Part shown: piece by piece, positions 51,884 to 60,039 of the stretch
Layout of the letters: each line of letters opens with the position of its first letter
Position numbering within the stretch: position 1 is the stretch's first letter
Assembly (NCBI GenBank): GCA_045126355.1
Contig: JBGVOE010000065.1
Coordinates: 1-64,000 of the forward strand
DNA: 64,000 bases
Source of the DNA: CAZSIA01 sp045126355
Lineage (GTDB): Bacteria > Bacillota_I > Bacilli_A > Acholeplasmatales > Anaeroplasmataceae
Reading direction: 5' to 3'
Program-made: the position numbers and the translations under genes
Notes under the pieces: generated by a model
What the model was told of the DNA's origin: nothing
The model's input: the letters and a program-made list of their open reading frames with translations, nothing else
The model's database searches: none

Positions 51884-54800
51884 ATGGAAAACATAGGAAG
51901 AATTTTATTAAAAGGAATTTATCAAAATTCATGGGTTAAAATTGAATATAAAAATCAGTCAGATGAAATAACTCATTACATGATTGGAATCAATGACATA
52001 GATCCATTTAAAAAGAAAATTAAATGCGATTCTTTTAATATTGCTTATTCTAATGAAGTTGATGAAAGAAATATATTTTTTGATTCGATTTTATCTGCTT
52101 CTTTATGTGAACACACTTATCATAAAACACCTGAAAAATTATTAGAAAAACTATTAAATAGAGAAGATTATCTATTTTTAAATGCTATTAGTGATAGAGA
52201 AGATTTATTAGATTATTATATAAATTGTTTTAAATTAGATACTGTTCCATATGTTTCAAAATACGGGATGATACCTGGTATTGATAAAGATACTTTAATA
52301 TTAAATTCAGAATATCAACTGTCAGATGAACAATTTAATGTGATGGCTAACAATGCTTTTTTTCAAGATGATAAAAAGAAAAAGAAAAAAGAAAAAGGTA
52401 CGGAAAAATATGAAAATACATTAGCATGTAATTTTATAAGTGTTGTCACAAAAAAAGGTCTGTATGTATTAGCTTATAGACAGTTATGTTTAGATGTTTC
52501 AAGGAAAATATTAGTAGCTACTGGTGATATAATTATAAATAAAGAATTTTGTTATGACCCTGATACCAAAGATGTGAAGAATATTGAAAGTATCCATAGA
52601 TATCTTCCTGAAGAAGAGTACCATTTATTAGATGATGTTGAAAATAATTTACAAAAAATTGTTAATATTATGCATGTTTATAACGAAACAAGAAATAGTA
52701 CATATAAAAATGAAGTAAGAATAGATACTCGACCATTTATTGTTAACTTAGGGAAAAAGATTTCAGTTGATATCGAAAAGGAGATTGAAGGTATCAAGGA
52801 AATGGTTAATCAATCAGAAGAAATGTCTTTACCAATCAGAACTTTTTTTGGTGACCCTGATAGTAAGTTGGCAAGAAAACAAACATATCCTATTTTTACT
52901 GTAGATAATAGATTTAATATTGATCAAATTAACGCCATTGATAAAGGAATGAAATCTCCAGTTAGTTATATTCAAGGCCCTCCAGGGACAGGGAAGACTC
53001 AAACGTTATTGAATGCCATTGTTTCTGCTCAATTCAATGGTAAAACCGTTTTAGTTACGTCGAACAATAATATTCCTATAGACGGATTATACACAGATAT
53101 TTTAAATTTAGAGTATAAAAAAGATATTCCTTTATTATTTCCTGCTATTAGATTAGGAAGTTTTGAAAATTGTACATTGGCTATTGATCGAATTTTAGAA
53201 ATGTATAATTTTGCTAAGGATTTAAAAGCAAATGAATCAAAAATTTCGCAACTAAAAGAAGATAGAAAAAACGATATGAAGAAATTAGTTAAATTATTAA
53301 GTGATTATGATAAGTTAACTGATTTAAAAACTAAGGAACAAGGGTTAATATCTATTTTAGAAAAAAACACAAATAATATGCTTAGTATTGATATACAAGC
53401 TCAATTAGAACTTATACGTAAAGATATACAAGATTTAGGAAATGTAGAAATAGAAGAATTTGAAGAATTAATGAAGAAGGATGAGAAATATTTTTATAAT
53501 TTCTTTATGGCTATTCATTTTGAAACAGCTTCCCGACTTCAAAAATTAAGTAGGAATAAATATAAGGATTTAATGACTATTTTAACAATGAGTGCTGAAA
53601 CCAAAGAAGAAAAGAATATAAGAACTAAAGAATTTCGAAAATTTTTATCCGAAAATGAAAATTTAGGAAAGTTCTTAGAGATTTTCCCTGTTGTCATATC
53701 AACTAATTTATCTTGTACTTATTTAGGAAATCCTAGTCCTCATTTTGATTTAGTTATGATGGACGAGGCCGGTCAATGTAACGTTGTAAATGCTTTAATA
53801 CCTATAGTTAGAGGCAAACAATTGATGTTGGTTGGTGATCCACAACAATTAAAACCTGTTATTGTACTAGATCAAGGACTTAATAAAGAGTTAAGAAAAA
53901 AGTACCATGTTCCGAAAGAATATGATTACATTGAAAACTCAATTTACACTGTGTTTACTAATGTTGATATCATAAACAGTGAAACGTTACTAAGTTATCA
54001 TTATAGATGTAACGAAAAAATAATTGGATTTTCAAATAAAAAATATTATCATGGGAAATTAAAATTAAAGGCTTTAAGTAATGAAAGTAAACCATTACTT
54101 TTTGTAGATACTAGCAAAGATGATTCTAAAACTCCTGGAAGCATTAGAAATGTATCGGAAGTTGAAGCAGAATATATATGTAAATTTATTAAAGATAATA
54201 ATAAAGTCAATGTTGGTATTATTACACCATTTGTTCATCAAAAAGAATGTATCGAATATACATTAGAACAACATGGAATAAAGGATATTACAGTTGGGAC
54301 AGTTCATGCATTTCAGGGCGACCAAAAAGATGTTATTATTTTCTCAACAGCTATTACAAATAATACTTGTCCAGCAACATATGAGTGGTTGAAAAACAAT
54401 AGAGAATTAATAAATGTTGCTGTTTCTAGAGCAAAACATAAATTAATAATGTTAGGAAATAAAGATGCTATAAAACAACTTTCTAAGAATAAAGATGATT
54501 TAGTAGAATTGGCTGAATATGTTTATACTAATGGCGAAAGTATAGTTACCGATGTATCAATTTCATCAGTTGCATTAGGTACTAGACGAATTAGTACAGA
54601 AAGTGAAGAAGAATTAGCTAGTACAATAAATCAAATTTTATCAGTTATTAATAAGAATTGTTATATTAGAACTGAGGTTGCAATATCAAGTATTTTTAAT
54701 GAAGATAAAGTTGATTCAAGTTTATTTTATAAACAAAAATTTGATTTAGTTGTATTTGAAAAACAATATTCAAAAGATCAGGTTCTTTTGGCAGTAGAAT

Positions 54801-54970
54801 TAAATGGTCCAGAGCACTATTTTGATGAAGAAGTTATTATTAGAGATAATAAGAAAAAACAGTATTGTGAACAACATAAATTACAATTATTGAATATACC
54901 ACGTGATTGCGCTCGTGATTATTACGATATTAAACAAAGTTTATTAACATTTGTTAAAGAGAAGAAATAA
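51884..54970 (+). CDS. Large SF1 (Upf1-like) helicase with C-terminal DUF2726-type nuclease
   Basis: 1028 residues. An N-terminal domain of about 350 residues is not recognised. The SF1 motor follows: Walker A GPPGTGKT near 365, a coiled-coil-like Lys/Glu-rich insertion (about 440-590), Walker B MMDEAGQ near 624, VGDPQQLKPV, and TVHAFQGDQKDV and NVAVSRAKHKL motifs. The last about 120 residues look like a DUF2726/PD-(D/E)XK nuclease (FDLVVF, AVELNGPEHY, then KLQLLNIPRD). Predicted ATP-driven nucleic-acid translocase with nuclease. It lies 21 bases after the MazG-like gene. The layout is common in bacterial defence helicases. Confidence 0.9.
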   Translation: MENIGRILLKGIYQNSWVKIEYKNQSDEITHYMIGINDIDPFKKKIKCDSFNIAYSNEVDERNIFFDSILSASLCEHTYHKTPEKLLEKLLNREDYLFLNAISDREDLLDYYINCFKLDTVPYVSKYGMIPGIDKDTLILNSEYQLSDEQFNVMANNAFFQDDKKKKKKEKGTEKYENTLACNFISVVTKKGLYVLAYRQLCLDVSRKILVATGDIIINKEFCYDPDTKDVKNIESIHRYLPEEEYHLLDDVENNLQKIVNIMHVYNETRNSTYKNEVRIDTRPFIVNLGKKISVDIEKEIEGIKEMVNQSEEMSLPIRTFFGDPDSKLARKQTYPIFTVDNRFNIDQINAIDKGMKSPVSYIQGPPGTGKTQTLLNAIVSAQFNGKTVLVTSNNNIPIDGLYTDILNLEYKKDIPLLFPAIRLGSFENCTLAIDRILEMYNFAKDLKANESKISQLKEDRKNDMKKLVKLLSDYDKLTDLKTKEQGLISILEKNTNNMLSIDIQAQLELIRKDIQDLGNVEIEEFEELMKKDEKYFYNFFMAIHFETASRLQKLSRNKYKDLMTILTMSAETKEEKNIRTKEFRKFLSENENLGKFLEIFPVVISTNLSCTYLGNPSPHFDLVMMDEAGQCNVVNALIPIVRGKQLMLVGDPQQLKPVIVLDQGLNKELRKKYHVPKEYDYIENSIYTVFTNVDIINSETLLSYHYRCNEKIIGFSNKKYYHGKLKLKALSNESKPLLFVDTSKDDSKTPGSIRNVSEVEAEYICKFIKDNNKVNVGIITPFVHQKECIEYTLEQHGIKDITVGTVHAFQGDQKDVIIFSTAITNNTCPATYEWLKNNRELINVAVSRAKHKLIMLGNKDAIKQLSKNKDDLVELAEYVYTNGESIVTDVSISSVALGTRRISTESEEELASTINQILSVINKNCYIRTEVAISSIFNEDKVDSSLFYKQKFDLVVFEKQYSKDQVLLAVELNGPEHYFDEEVIIRDNKKKQYCEQHKLQLLNIPRDCARDYYDIKQSLLTFVKEKK

Positions 54971-55023
54971 TAATACTAAATCAGTTATTTATAAAAATTT
55001 TATATGGATTGTAGGTTATAGTT

Positions 55024-55596
55024 ATGAGTAATTATTATAAAGAAAATAAAGATGAATTTATAAATAGTACTATCGATTGTAATATGTCTTTTCAATATAA
55101 TTTATTTGAAAAATTTTTATCAATTGAAACAAAAACAATTTTAGATATCGGTTTTGGAAGTGGAAGAGATTCTTTATATTTTCAAAATAAAGGTTATGAA
55201 GTACACTCTTTAGATCCAGAAGAAGGGTTTTGTATTCATGGTAAAGAAATAGGATTAAAAAATATTTATTGTAAAAGAGTACAAGAATTAGATTTTATCG
55301 ATATGTTTGATGGTATTTGGGCTTGTGCTTCACTACTACATATTCCATCATATGAATTAGTTAGTGTTTTAAATAAATGTTATGATGCTTTAAAAGAAGG
55401 CGGTATAATGTATTGTTCTTTTAAACACGGAGATTATGAAGGAGAACGTAAAGGAAGATTTTTCATCGATTTAATCGAAGAAAGATTTAGACAATATGTA
55501 TCTAAAACAAAATTTGAAATTTTAGAAGTTTGGGTAAGTCAAGATGTTAGAGTAGAACGAACTGAAAGATGGTTAAATGTTGTTATGAAAAAATAA
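55024..55596 (+). CDS. SAM-dependent methyltransferase (class I, small-molecule type)
   Basis: 190 residues. Rossmann-fold SAM motif ILDIGFGSGRDSLYF near residue 40, motif II LDPEEGF, and the post-motif ALKEGGIMYCSFK. The family resembles TehB/Methyltransf_25 small-molecule methyltransferases and lacks the DNA-methyltransferase NPPY/DPPY motif. The start lies 53 bases after the helicase; it may be in the same transcript. Substrate unknown. Confidence 0.85.
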   Translation: MSNYYKENKDEFINSTIDCNMSFQYNLFEKFLSIETKTILDIGFGSGRDSLYFQNKGYEVHSLDPEEGFCIHGKEIGLKNIYCKRVQELDFIDMFDGIWACASLLHIPSYELVSVLNKCYDALKEGGIMYCSFKHGDYEGERKGRFFIDLIEERFRQYVSKTKFEILEVWVSQDVRVERTERWLNVVMKK

Positions 55597-55613
55597 ATGG
55601 AGTAGATTTGATT

Positions 55614-56213
55614 ATGGATAATATTTTTAGTTTATTAGAGAAAAAATGCAAAGCAAAATTTAATGGTAAAACAGGAAACGACTTAAAAAAATATTTAGAT
55701 GAATATGGACACTTATTATCAGAAGATGCATCAATTTTAATGGGTGATAGTTGTAGTTTTCCTGATAAATTCTATTTATCTTTTGAAGCTAGATGCACAG
55801 AGATAATTGAGAAAGAAATTAAATATTATGATATTATTCCATTTGATGATAATGAATATAAAACACTATCTGAAATGGTTTCTAAAGGTGACAAATTTCC
55901 CATGGTTAGCGGATATTTATATGATAATGAAGACGCTAATGGATTCTTTGAAATGGTTGAAAAAATCCATAAAATATGTAGAGTAAATAAAACAAGAGCT
56001 ACTTTAGAATTTGTTACTCCTTATGAAGAAGATATTGATATCACTGTAGAATTTAATAGTGATAAAATTAAGTATGATGGAATTATCTATATTGTTGATG
56101 ATAATAAAGATATGTTATTACAATCATACTTATGGATTTCTCATAGATTAAATGCTGGTGATATTATTAAGTATTTATCTTTGTTTAAAATCAAATATAG
56201 AAAAGAAGTTTAA
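55614..56213 (+). CDS. Hypothetical protein
   Basis: 199 residues from ATG 55614; the frame is open further upstream into the methyltransferase gene, but TGGAG lies just before this ATG, which also starts a natural-looking N-terminus (MDNIFSLLEKKCKAKF). Acidic, mixed alpha/beta, soluble, no recognised motif. Spacing of 17 bases suggests co-transcription with the methyltransferase. Confidence 0.65.
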   Translation: MDNIFSLLEKKCKAKFNGKTGNDLKKYLDEYGHLLSEDASILMGDSCSFPDKFYLSFEARCTEIIEKEIKYYDIIPFDDNEYKTLSEMVSKGDKFPMVSGYLYDNEDANGFFEMVEKIHKICRVNKTRATLEFVTPYEEDIDITVEFNSDKIKYDGIIYIVDDNKDMLLQSYLWISHRLNAGDIIKYLSLFKIKYRKEV

Positions 56214-56269
56214 ATAAAATATATGTATATATCACTAAATCGATTTAAAGTTAGAAAGAAGTGAATTTT

Positions 56270-56827
56270 ATGGAAAATGAAATAATTATTCCAAGAAAAA
56301 AATCAAAAAGTTTTGGGAATGCAATATTAATGTTATTTTCAGCATTATTAATGTGTTTACCTATTGTAATATATTTGGAACTTATTCCAGGCATTAAAGC
56401 ATCAGATGAAGAAGGAATGCCATTGTTTGTTGTTATATTATGTACTATATTAATACCTATTCTTGCTTTATGTGCCATATATTATTTTAGGCAAATATTT
56501 AATGATAAACCTGTTTTAATTGTAAATCAAAAAGGTATTACAGAGTATATGAGTGCGAGAAGTGTTGGGTTTATTAAATGGGAAGATATCGAATATATTA
56601 ATGTTTTTCCATATTTAGATAATACTTTTTATATTTGTATATATTTAAAAAGACCAGAAAAATATATTAAAAATGAAAAATTATTACGTAAATTAAATAA
56701 ACAAAAATCTACTAAAAAATGGGGACATATCTTTTTTACTTCAATTTATTTTAAAAAAGAGTTTAATGTAGTCTCTGATACTATTAAATATTATTTTGAA
56801 AAAAGTAAAGAAAATACAGAGTGGTAG
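56270..56827 (+). CDS. Membrane protein with PH-like C-terminal domain
   Basis: 185 residues from ATG 56270, with AGAAAGAAGTG upstream. Two membrane spans (about 17-36 and 50-73) lead to a cytoplasmic beta-rich domain with LIVNQKGITEYMSARSVGFIKWEDI, a pattern like PH-fold domains of STM3941-type proteins. The assignment is tentative. One of three small membrane-protein genes at the end of the accessory block. Confidence 0.65.
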   Translation: MENEIIIPRKKSKSFGNAILMLFSALLMCLPIVIYLELIPGIKASDEEGMPLFVVILCTILIPILALCAIYYFRQIFNDKPVLIVNQKGITEYMSARSVGFIKWEDIEYINVFPYLDNTFYICIYLKRPEKYIKNEKLLRKLNKQKSTKKWGHIFFTSIYFKKEFNVVSDTIKYYFEKSKENTEW

Positions 56828-56842
56828 ATGGTGGTGATTTTT

Positions 56843-57964
56843 ATGGAGAGTAAAAATTATAAAAAAATACAATATTTCTTAAGTATGATTTTAACGTTTT
56901 TTATGATTATTGTATTAACACTTAAAACGGATTTTATCATAAATTTAAAGCCAATGTTACTATATATTCCTTTTATGATTTGGATTACAATTATTGTTTT
57001 ATTTATATTAGAAACTAAATTTAAAACGGGATTTATAAGAATGTTTTACTTAATAGTAACTACAGGTTTATCTTTACTAATTATATCTAATTTAGAAGAG
57101 GCTTGTGCGGCTGTAATGCTTTTTAACTTAGGATATTTAATTTTAATGATTTTTGCTTTGTCAAGTAAAACCAAAGATAAAGATAGAAAAGAAAAGATTT
57201 TACCTATAGGACAATTTTCACAAAAACATCATGTGTTACAAACACTTACCCTTATAGGCATATTTATTTTAGCTATAATAACAATTTATATTTTTGAATA
57301 TTTACTTAATTTAGATATTTTTGTTTCAATGCTTTTATCTTTTGTCATTATTTTTGTTTTTATTATTTATTTAAATCAACTTACAAATCCATTAGTGAAA
57401 GCTTTAAAAACTTTTAATAAAGAAATTAATTTTACTGAATATGAAAAAAGAATATTAGAATTATTAAATGAAAAGAATTTACATGAAGATTCAAGAAGCT
57501 ATTTAATGTTGTTTTATGTAAATTACTTGTATTTATATGATTTAGATAAAGCAATTAATCTTTTTAACGATATTAGAATTCCTGAACATAAGATTTATAA
57601 ATTAAATTATTATACAATTGACATCATAAATAGTATTAATAAAAAAGATAAAGTTGAGGCATTTAATAAAATCGAATCATTTAGAAAGTTATATCCAAAT
57701 CATAAGTATATAAGTAAGTTTGAAAGATCATTTACTGTTTCTTTAACATTAGATGAGATTTCAAATATAAAAGAATTACATCCAATTGATAAAGGAATGA
57801 ACATTCAAAGATTAATTAATGCTGAAGTACTAATGCATTATTATAATAGTAGAAATAATATTTCTGAAGCTAAAAAATACGCAGAATATGTCGTAGAACA
57901 TGGTAATGATTTGTTATATCTTGTCAATAAAGCTAAAGAAATAATAGATAGTAGTAATTTATAG
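56843..57964 (+). CDS. Multi-span membrane protein with helical-repeat C-terminus
   Basis: 373 residues from ATG 56843 behind GGTGGTGAT; the ATG at 56828 is in frame but has no ribosome site. About six spans in residues 8-190, then about 180 cytoplasmic residues predicted as helix pairs similar to tetratricopeptide repeats (ILELLNEKNLHEDSRSYLML, LYLYDLDKAINLFN). No family recognised; a scaffold or sensor role is possible. It starts 15 bases after the preceding gene. Confidence 0.68.
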   Translation: MESKNYKKIQYFLSMILTFFMIIVLTLKTDFIINLKPMLLYIPFMIWITIIVLFILETKFKTGFIRMFYLIVTTGLSLLIISNLEEACAAVMLFNLGYLILMIFALSSKTKDKDRKEKILPIGQFSQKHHVLQTLTLIGIFILAIITIYIFEYLLNLDIFVSMLLSFVIIFVFIIYLNQLTNPLVKALKTFNKEINFTEYEKRILELLNEKNLHEDSRSYLMLFYVNYLYLYDLDKAINLFNDIRIPEHKIYKLNYYTIDIINSINKKDKVEAFNKIESFRKLYPNHKYISKFERSFTVSLTLDEISNIKELHPIDKGMNIQRLINAEVLMHYYNSRNNISEAKKYAEYVVEHGNDLLYLVNKAKEIIDSSNL

Positions 57965-58014
57965 TGATTTTTGCTATAATATATGAAAATATGAAAAGTG
58001 GGGGATAAAATAAT

Positions 58015-58404
58015 ATGTATTGTCAAAAATGTGGTAATGAAATATCAGAAAATGAAATGTACTGTAAGATGTGTGGGACTAGAGTAATTAAAGATACTGA
58101 AGAAACAACTATTTATGAAGGTAATGATCCTAATAATATGTATGGAGGTACTTCATTTTATAGAGTATCATCTAAAAGTGAAAGTAATGGATTAAAAATT
58201 GCAGCTAAAGTATTCTTAATATTAGGTGCAGTTGTAACTCTTTATACTATTTGGTTTTCGTTTATTTGGTCAATTCCAATGATTATTATCTATTTTAACA
58301 AAGTTAAAAAAGGAGAAAAAATAGGTATTGGTTTTAAAATTGCTAGTATGCTTTTAGTTAGCATGATAGGTGGCATATTAATGTTATGCGATAAAGAAGA
58401 ATAG
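58015..58404 (+). CDS. Zinc-ribbon membrane protein
   Basis: 129 residues. N-terminal zinc ribbon MYCQKCGNE...MYCKMCGTRV (Cys3, Cys6, Cys17, Cys20), a polar linker, then two membrane spans near residues 63-91 and 101-123. This is a common small-protein architecture in Bacillota; function unknown. GTGGGGGAT precedes the ATG. Last gene before the purine cluster, followed by a strong terminator. Confidence 0.8.
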   Translation: MYCQKCGNEISENEMYCKMCGTRVIKDTEETTIYEGNDPNNMYGGTSFYRVSSKSESNGLKIAAKVFLILGAVVTLYTIWFSFIWSIPMIIIYFNKVKKGEKIGIGFKIASMLLVSMIGGILMLCDKEE

Positions 58405-58440
58405 TTTTATTCTTAAATAAATTTATATGATTTAGATTAG

Positions 58441-58473
58441 CTCTCGTACAAGACTTGTGTACGAGAGTTTTTA
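58441..58473 (+). terminator. Terminator after the accessory region
   Basis: CTCTCGTACA (58441-58450) and TGTACGAGAG (58458-58467) form a perfect 10-bp stem, followed by TTTTTA. Confidence 0.93.
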
Positions 58474-58482
58474 TTTATAAAT

Positions 58483-58521
58483 AAAAAAACAATACTTACC
58501 ATTACGAAGAAAGTATTGTTT
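58483..58521 (-). terminator. Terminator after purC
   Basis: AAACAATACTT (58487-58497) and AAGTATTGTTT (58511-58521) form an 11-bp stem; on the minus strand it is followed by a run of T. It closes the purC transcript. Confidence 0.85.
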
Positions 58522-58530
58522 TATGTTAAT

Positions 58531-59214
58531 TTATCTATTTAAAATATATTTTGTTAATTCGATTGGATCAACAATCACACCGTCTTTATATACACGCATG
58601 TTACCACTAGCGATTTCATCAATTAAGATAACTTCATCATTGTTATAACCGAATTCAAATTTAATATCCCATAAATCTAAGCCGATTGTTTTTAAATCAT
58701 CAGCAATTATTTTAGTAATTTTTAAAGTTTGTTCTTTCATTTGATTAAATTGTGCCATGCTCATAACGCCTAAAGCTTCTAATCCTTCACTAGTTACTAG
58801 TGGGTCACCTTTTTCATCATTTTTAAAAGTACATTCAACATATCCGTTTTCTAGTGGTGTGCCATTTTTGATATATTCACCATAGCGACGGATGAAACTT
58901 CCTGTAGCTACTAATCGGCAAATTACTTCTAAACCATGTCCGAATACTTTACCAGGTAAAACTTCCATTGTAGCTTCTTCGATATTTGCGCTTACATAGT
59001 GAGTTTTAATTCCAGCTTGTCTTAATAATTCGAAGTAGTAGATACTTGTTTTTAAGTTTTCTTTTCCAATTCCTTCAATTGTTAAACCTACTGTATTTTC
59101 TCCTGGATCAAATACTCCATCTTTTCCTGTACAGTCATCTTTAAATTTTAATAAAACATTTCCGTTTTCTAATTTATAAACGTCTTTAGTTTTTCCTGTA
59201 TATATTTTTTCCAT
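58531..59214 (-). CDS. purC: SAICAR synthetase
   Basis: 227 residues, near the usual length. It starts MEKIYTGKTKDVYKLENG, with GKVFGHGLEVICRLVATGSF and IDEIASGNMR (the conserved DE-hydrophobic catalytic region) in order. It joins CAIR and aspartate to form SAICAR in purine synthesis. On the minus strand, divergent from the purE operon; AGAGAGG precedes the ATG. In most Bacilli purC lies inside the pur operon, so the separate orientation is a small rearrangement. Confidence 0.95.
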   Translation of the reverse strand: MEKIYTGKTKDVYKLENGNVLLKFKDDCTGKDGVFDPGENTVGLTIEGIGKENLKTSIYYFELLRQAGIKTHYVSANIEEATMEVLPGKVFGHGLEVICRLVATGSFIRRYGEYIKNGTPLENGYVECTFKNDEKGDPLVTSEGLEALGVMSMAQFNQMKEQTLKITKIIADDLKTIGLDLWDIKFEFGYNNDEVILIDEIASGNMRVYKDGVIVDPIELTKYILNR

Positions 59215-59240
59215 TTTTTTACCTCTCTAATTTCAGTTAT

Positions 59241-59269
59241 AATTTATCACAAAATATTTTTCTGTACAA
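59241..59269 (-). promoter_or_regulatory. Probable promoter of purC
   Basis: On the minus strand TTGTAC (59264-59269), a 17-base spacer, and TAAATT (59241-59246), about 30 bases before the purC ATG. An alternative -10 box, TTATAA, overlaps. Confidence 0.45.
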
Positions 59270-59346
59270 TATTTATTTTATGTGAAATGTATAATTTTTT
59301 ATTAATTATACTTATTATTTTTTTAAAAAATAATTATATTTTTTTA

Positions 59347-59362
59347 TGAAAACGCTTGTTTT
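59347..59362. promoter_or_regulatory. cre-like inverted repeat between purC and purE
   Basis: TGAAAACGCTTGTTTT holds the inverted repeat AAAAC/GTTTT around GCTT and matches 11 of 14 cre positions. It lies 12-14 bases upstream of the purE -35 box and could bind a LacI-family regulator; no Bacillus PurR box was seen. Confidence 0.35.
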
Positions 59363-59373
59363 GTAAAGAAATA

Positions 59374-59402
59374 TTGAAAGAAGAAGTTTTTAATAGTATA
59401 TT
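59374..59402 (+). promoter_or_regulatory. Promoter of the purE operon
   Basis: TTGAAA at 59374-59379, a 17-base spacer, and TATATT at 59397-59402; the start is expected near 59409. Confidence 0.65.
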
Positions 59403-59408
59403 AAAAGC

Positions 59409-59493
59409 GGTTTTGCAAATTATTTAATTGGAGTTTTCCCAATTTAATGTAGGACTATATGGGGAGCTCCTCGTTTGAGCACGCCCCTTTTTT
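59409..59493 (+). promoter_or_regulatory. purE leader with attenuator-like hairpin and alternative fold
   Basis: The leader contains a hairpin around TTGG-AGTTTT-CCCAA (about 59424-59447) and a GC-rich hairpin starting GGGGAGCT and ending CGCCCC (59461-59487), followed by six T. GAGTTTTCC (59431-59439) can instead pair with GGGGAGCTC (59461-59469), which would dissolve both hairpins. That is the layout of a transcription attenuator. No purine, ZTP or PRPP riboswitch consensus was recognised. Confidence 0.6.
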
Positions 59494-59530
59494 GTTTTAA
59501 AGGGAAAATATCTAAATTTTGGAGGAAAAT

Positions 59531-60016
59531 ATGAGAGTAGCAGTTATTATTGGTTCTTTAAGTGATTTACCTAAAATAGAACCGGGAATTAAAATTTTAA
59601 AGGATTTTGAAGTTAAGACAGATGTTAGAGTGTTAAGTGCGCATCGTACTTCTAAAGCGTTAGAAGAATTTATGGAAGAAGTAAATTCTAATGGAACAGA
59701 GGTTGTTATTGCGGCTGCGGGTATGGCTGCGGCATTACCAGGTGTTGTTGCAGCACAAACGGTCCTACCTGTTATTGGTGTTCCAATTAGTGGTGCAAAT
59801 TTAGAAGGATTAGATGCACTTTTATCAATAGTACAAATGCCTAGTGGTATTCCTGTTGCAACTGTTGCGATTAATGGAAGTAAAAATGCTAGTTATTTAG
59901 CACTGCAAATCATTGCAAATAAACATGAATGTATTAAAGAAAAATTAATTTTAGAACGTAAACGTAATAGTGAAGATGTTTTAAAAGCAAACTTAGAATT
60001 AATGAGTAAATATTAA
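59531..60016 (+). CDS. purE: N5-carboxyaminoimidazole ribonucleotide mutase
   Basis: 161 residues from ATG 59531; the in-frame TTG 12 bases earlier precedes the GGAGGAAA ribosome site. GSLSDLPKIEPG replaces the usual GSxSDWP, and SAHRT and AAGMAAALPGVVAAQTVLPVIGVP are the class I PurE pattern. It converts N5-CAIR to CAIR, the substrate of PurC. First gene of the purE-M-N-H-D operon behind the attenuator-like leader. A purK partner is not in the window. Confidence 0.94.
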   Translation: MRVAVIIGSLSDLPKIEPGIKILKDFEVKTDVRVLSAHRTSKALEEFMEEVNSNGTEVVIAAAGMAAALPGVVAAQTVLPVIGVPISGANLEGLDALLSIVQMPSGIPVATVAINGSKNASYLALQIIANKHECIKEKLILERKRNSEDVLKANLELMSKY

Positions 60017-60039
60017 AAATAAAGGCGAGGAAAGTAAAA

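Noticed and set aside
55024..55596. DNA modification methyltransferase of a restriction system with the adjacent nucleases
   Set aside because: It has a SAM motif but no NPPY/DPPY-type DNA methylation motif and is small; it fits small-molecule methyltransferases better.
46098..58404. Prophage or integrative element
   Set aside because: No integrase, recombinase, structural phage gene, relaxase or flanking direct repeat was found; the nuclease and helicase genes alone do not make a prophage.
59409..59493. Purine (guanine/adenine) or ZTP riboswitch upstream of purE
   Set aside because: None of the conserved core sequences of these classes is present; only an attenuator-like pair of folds can be supported.
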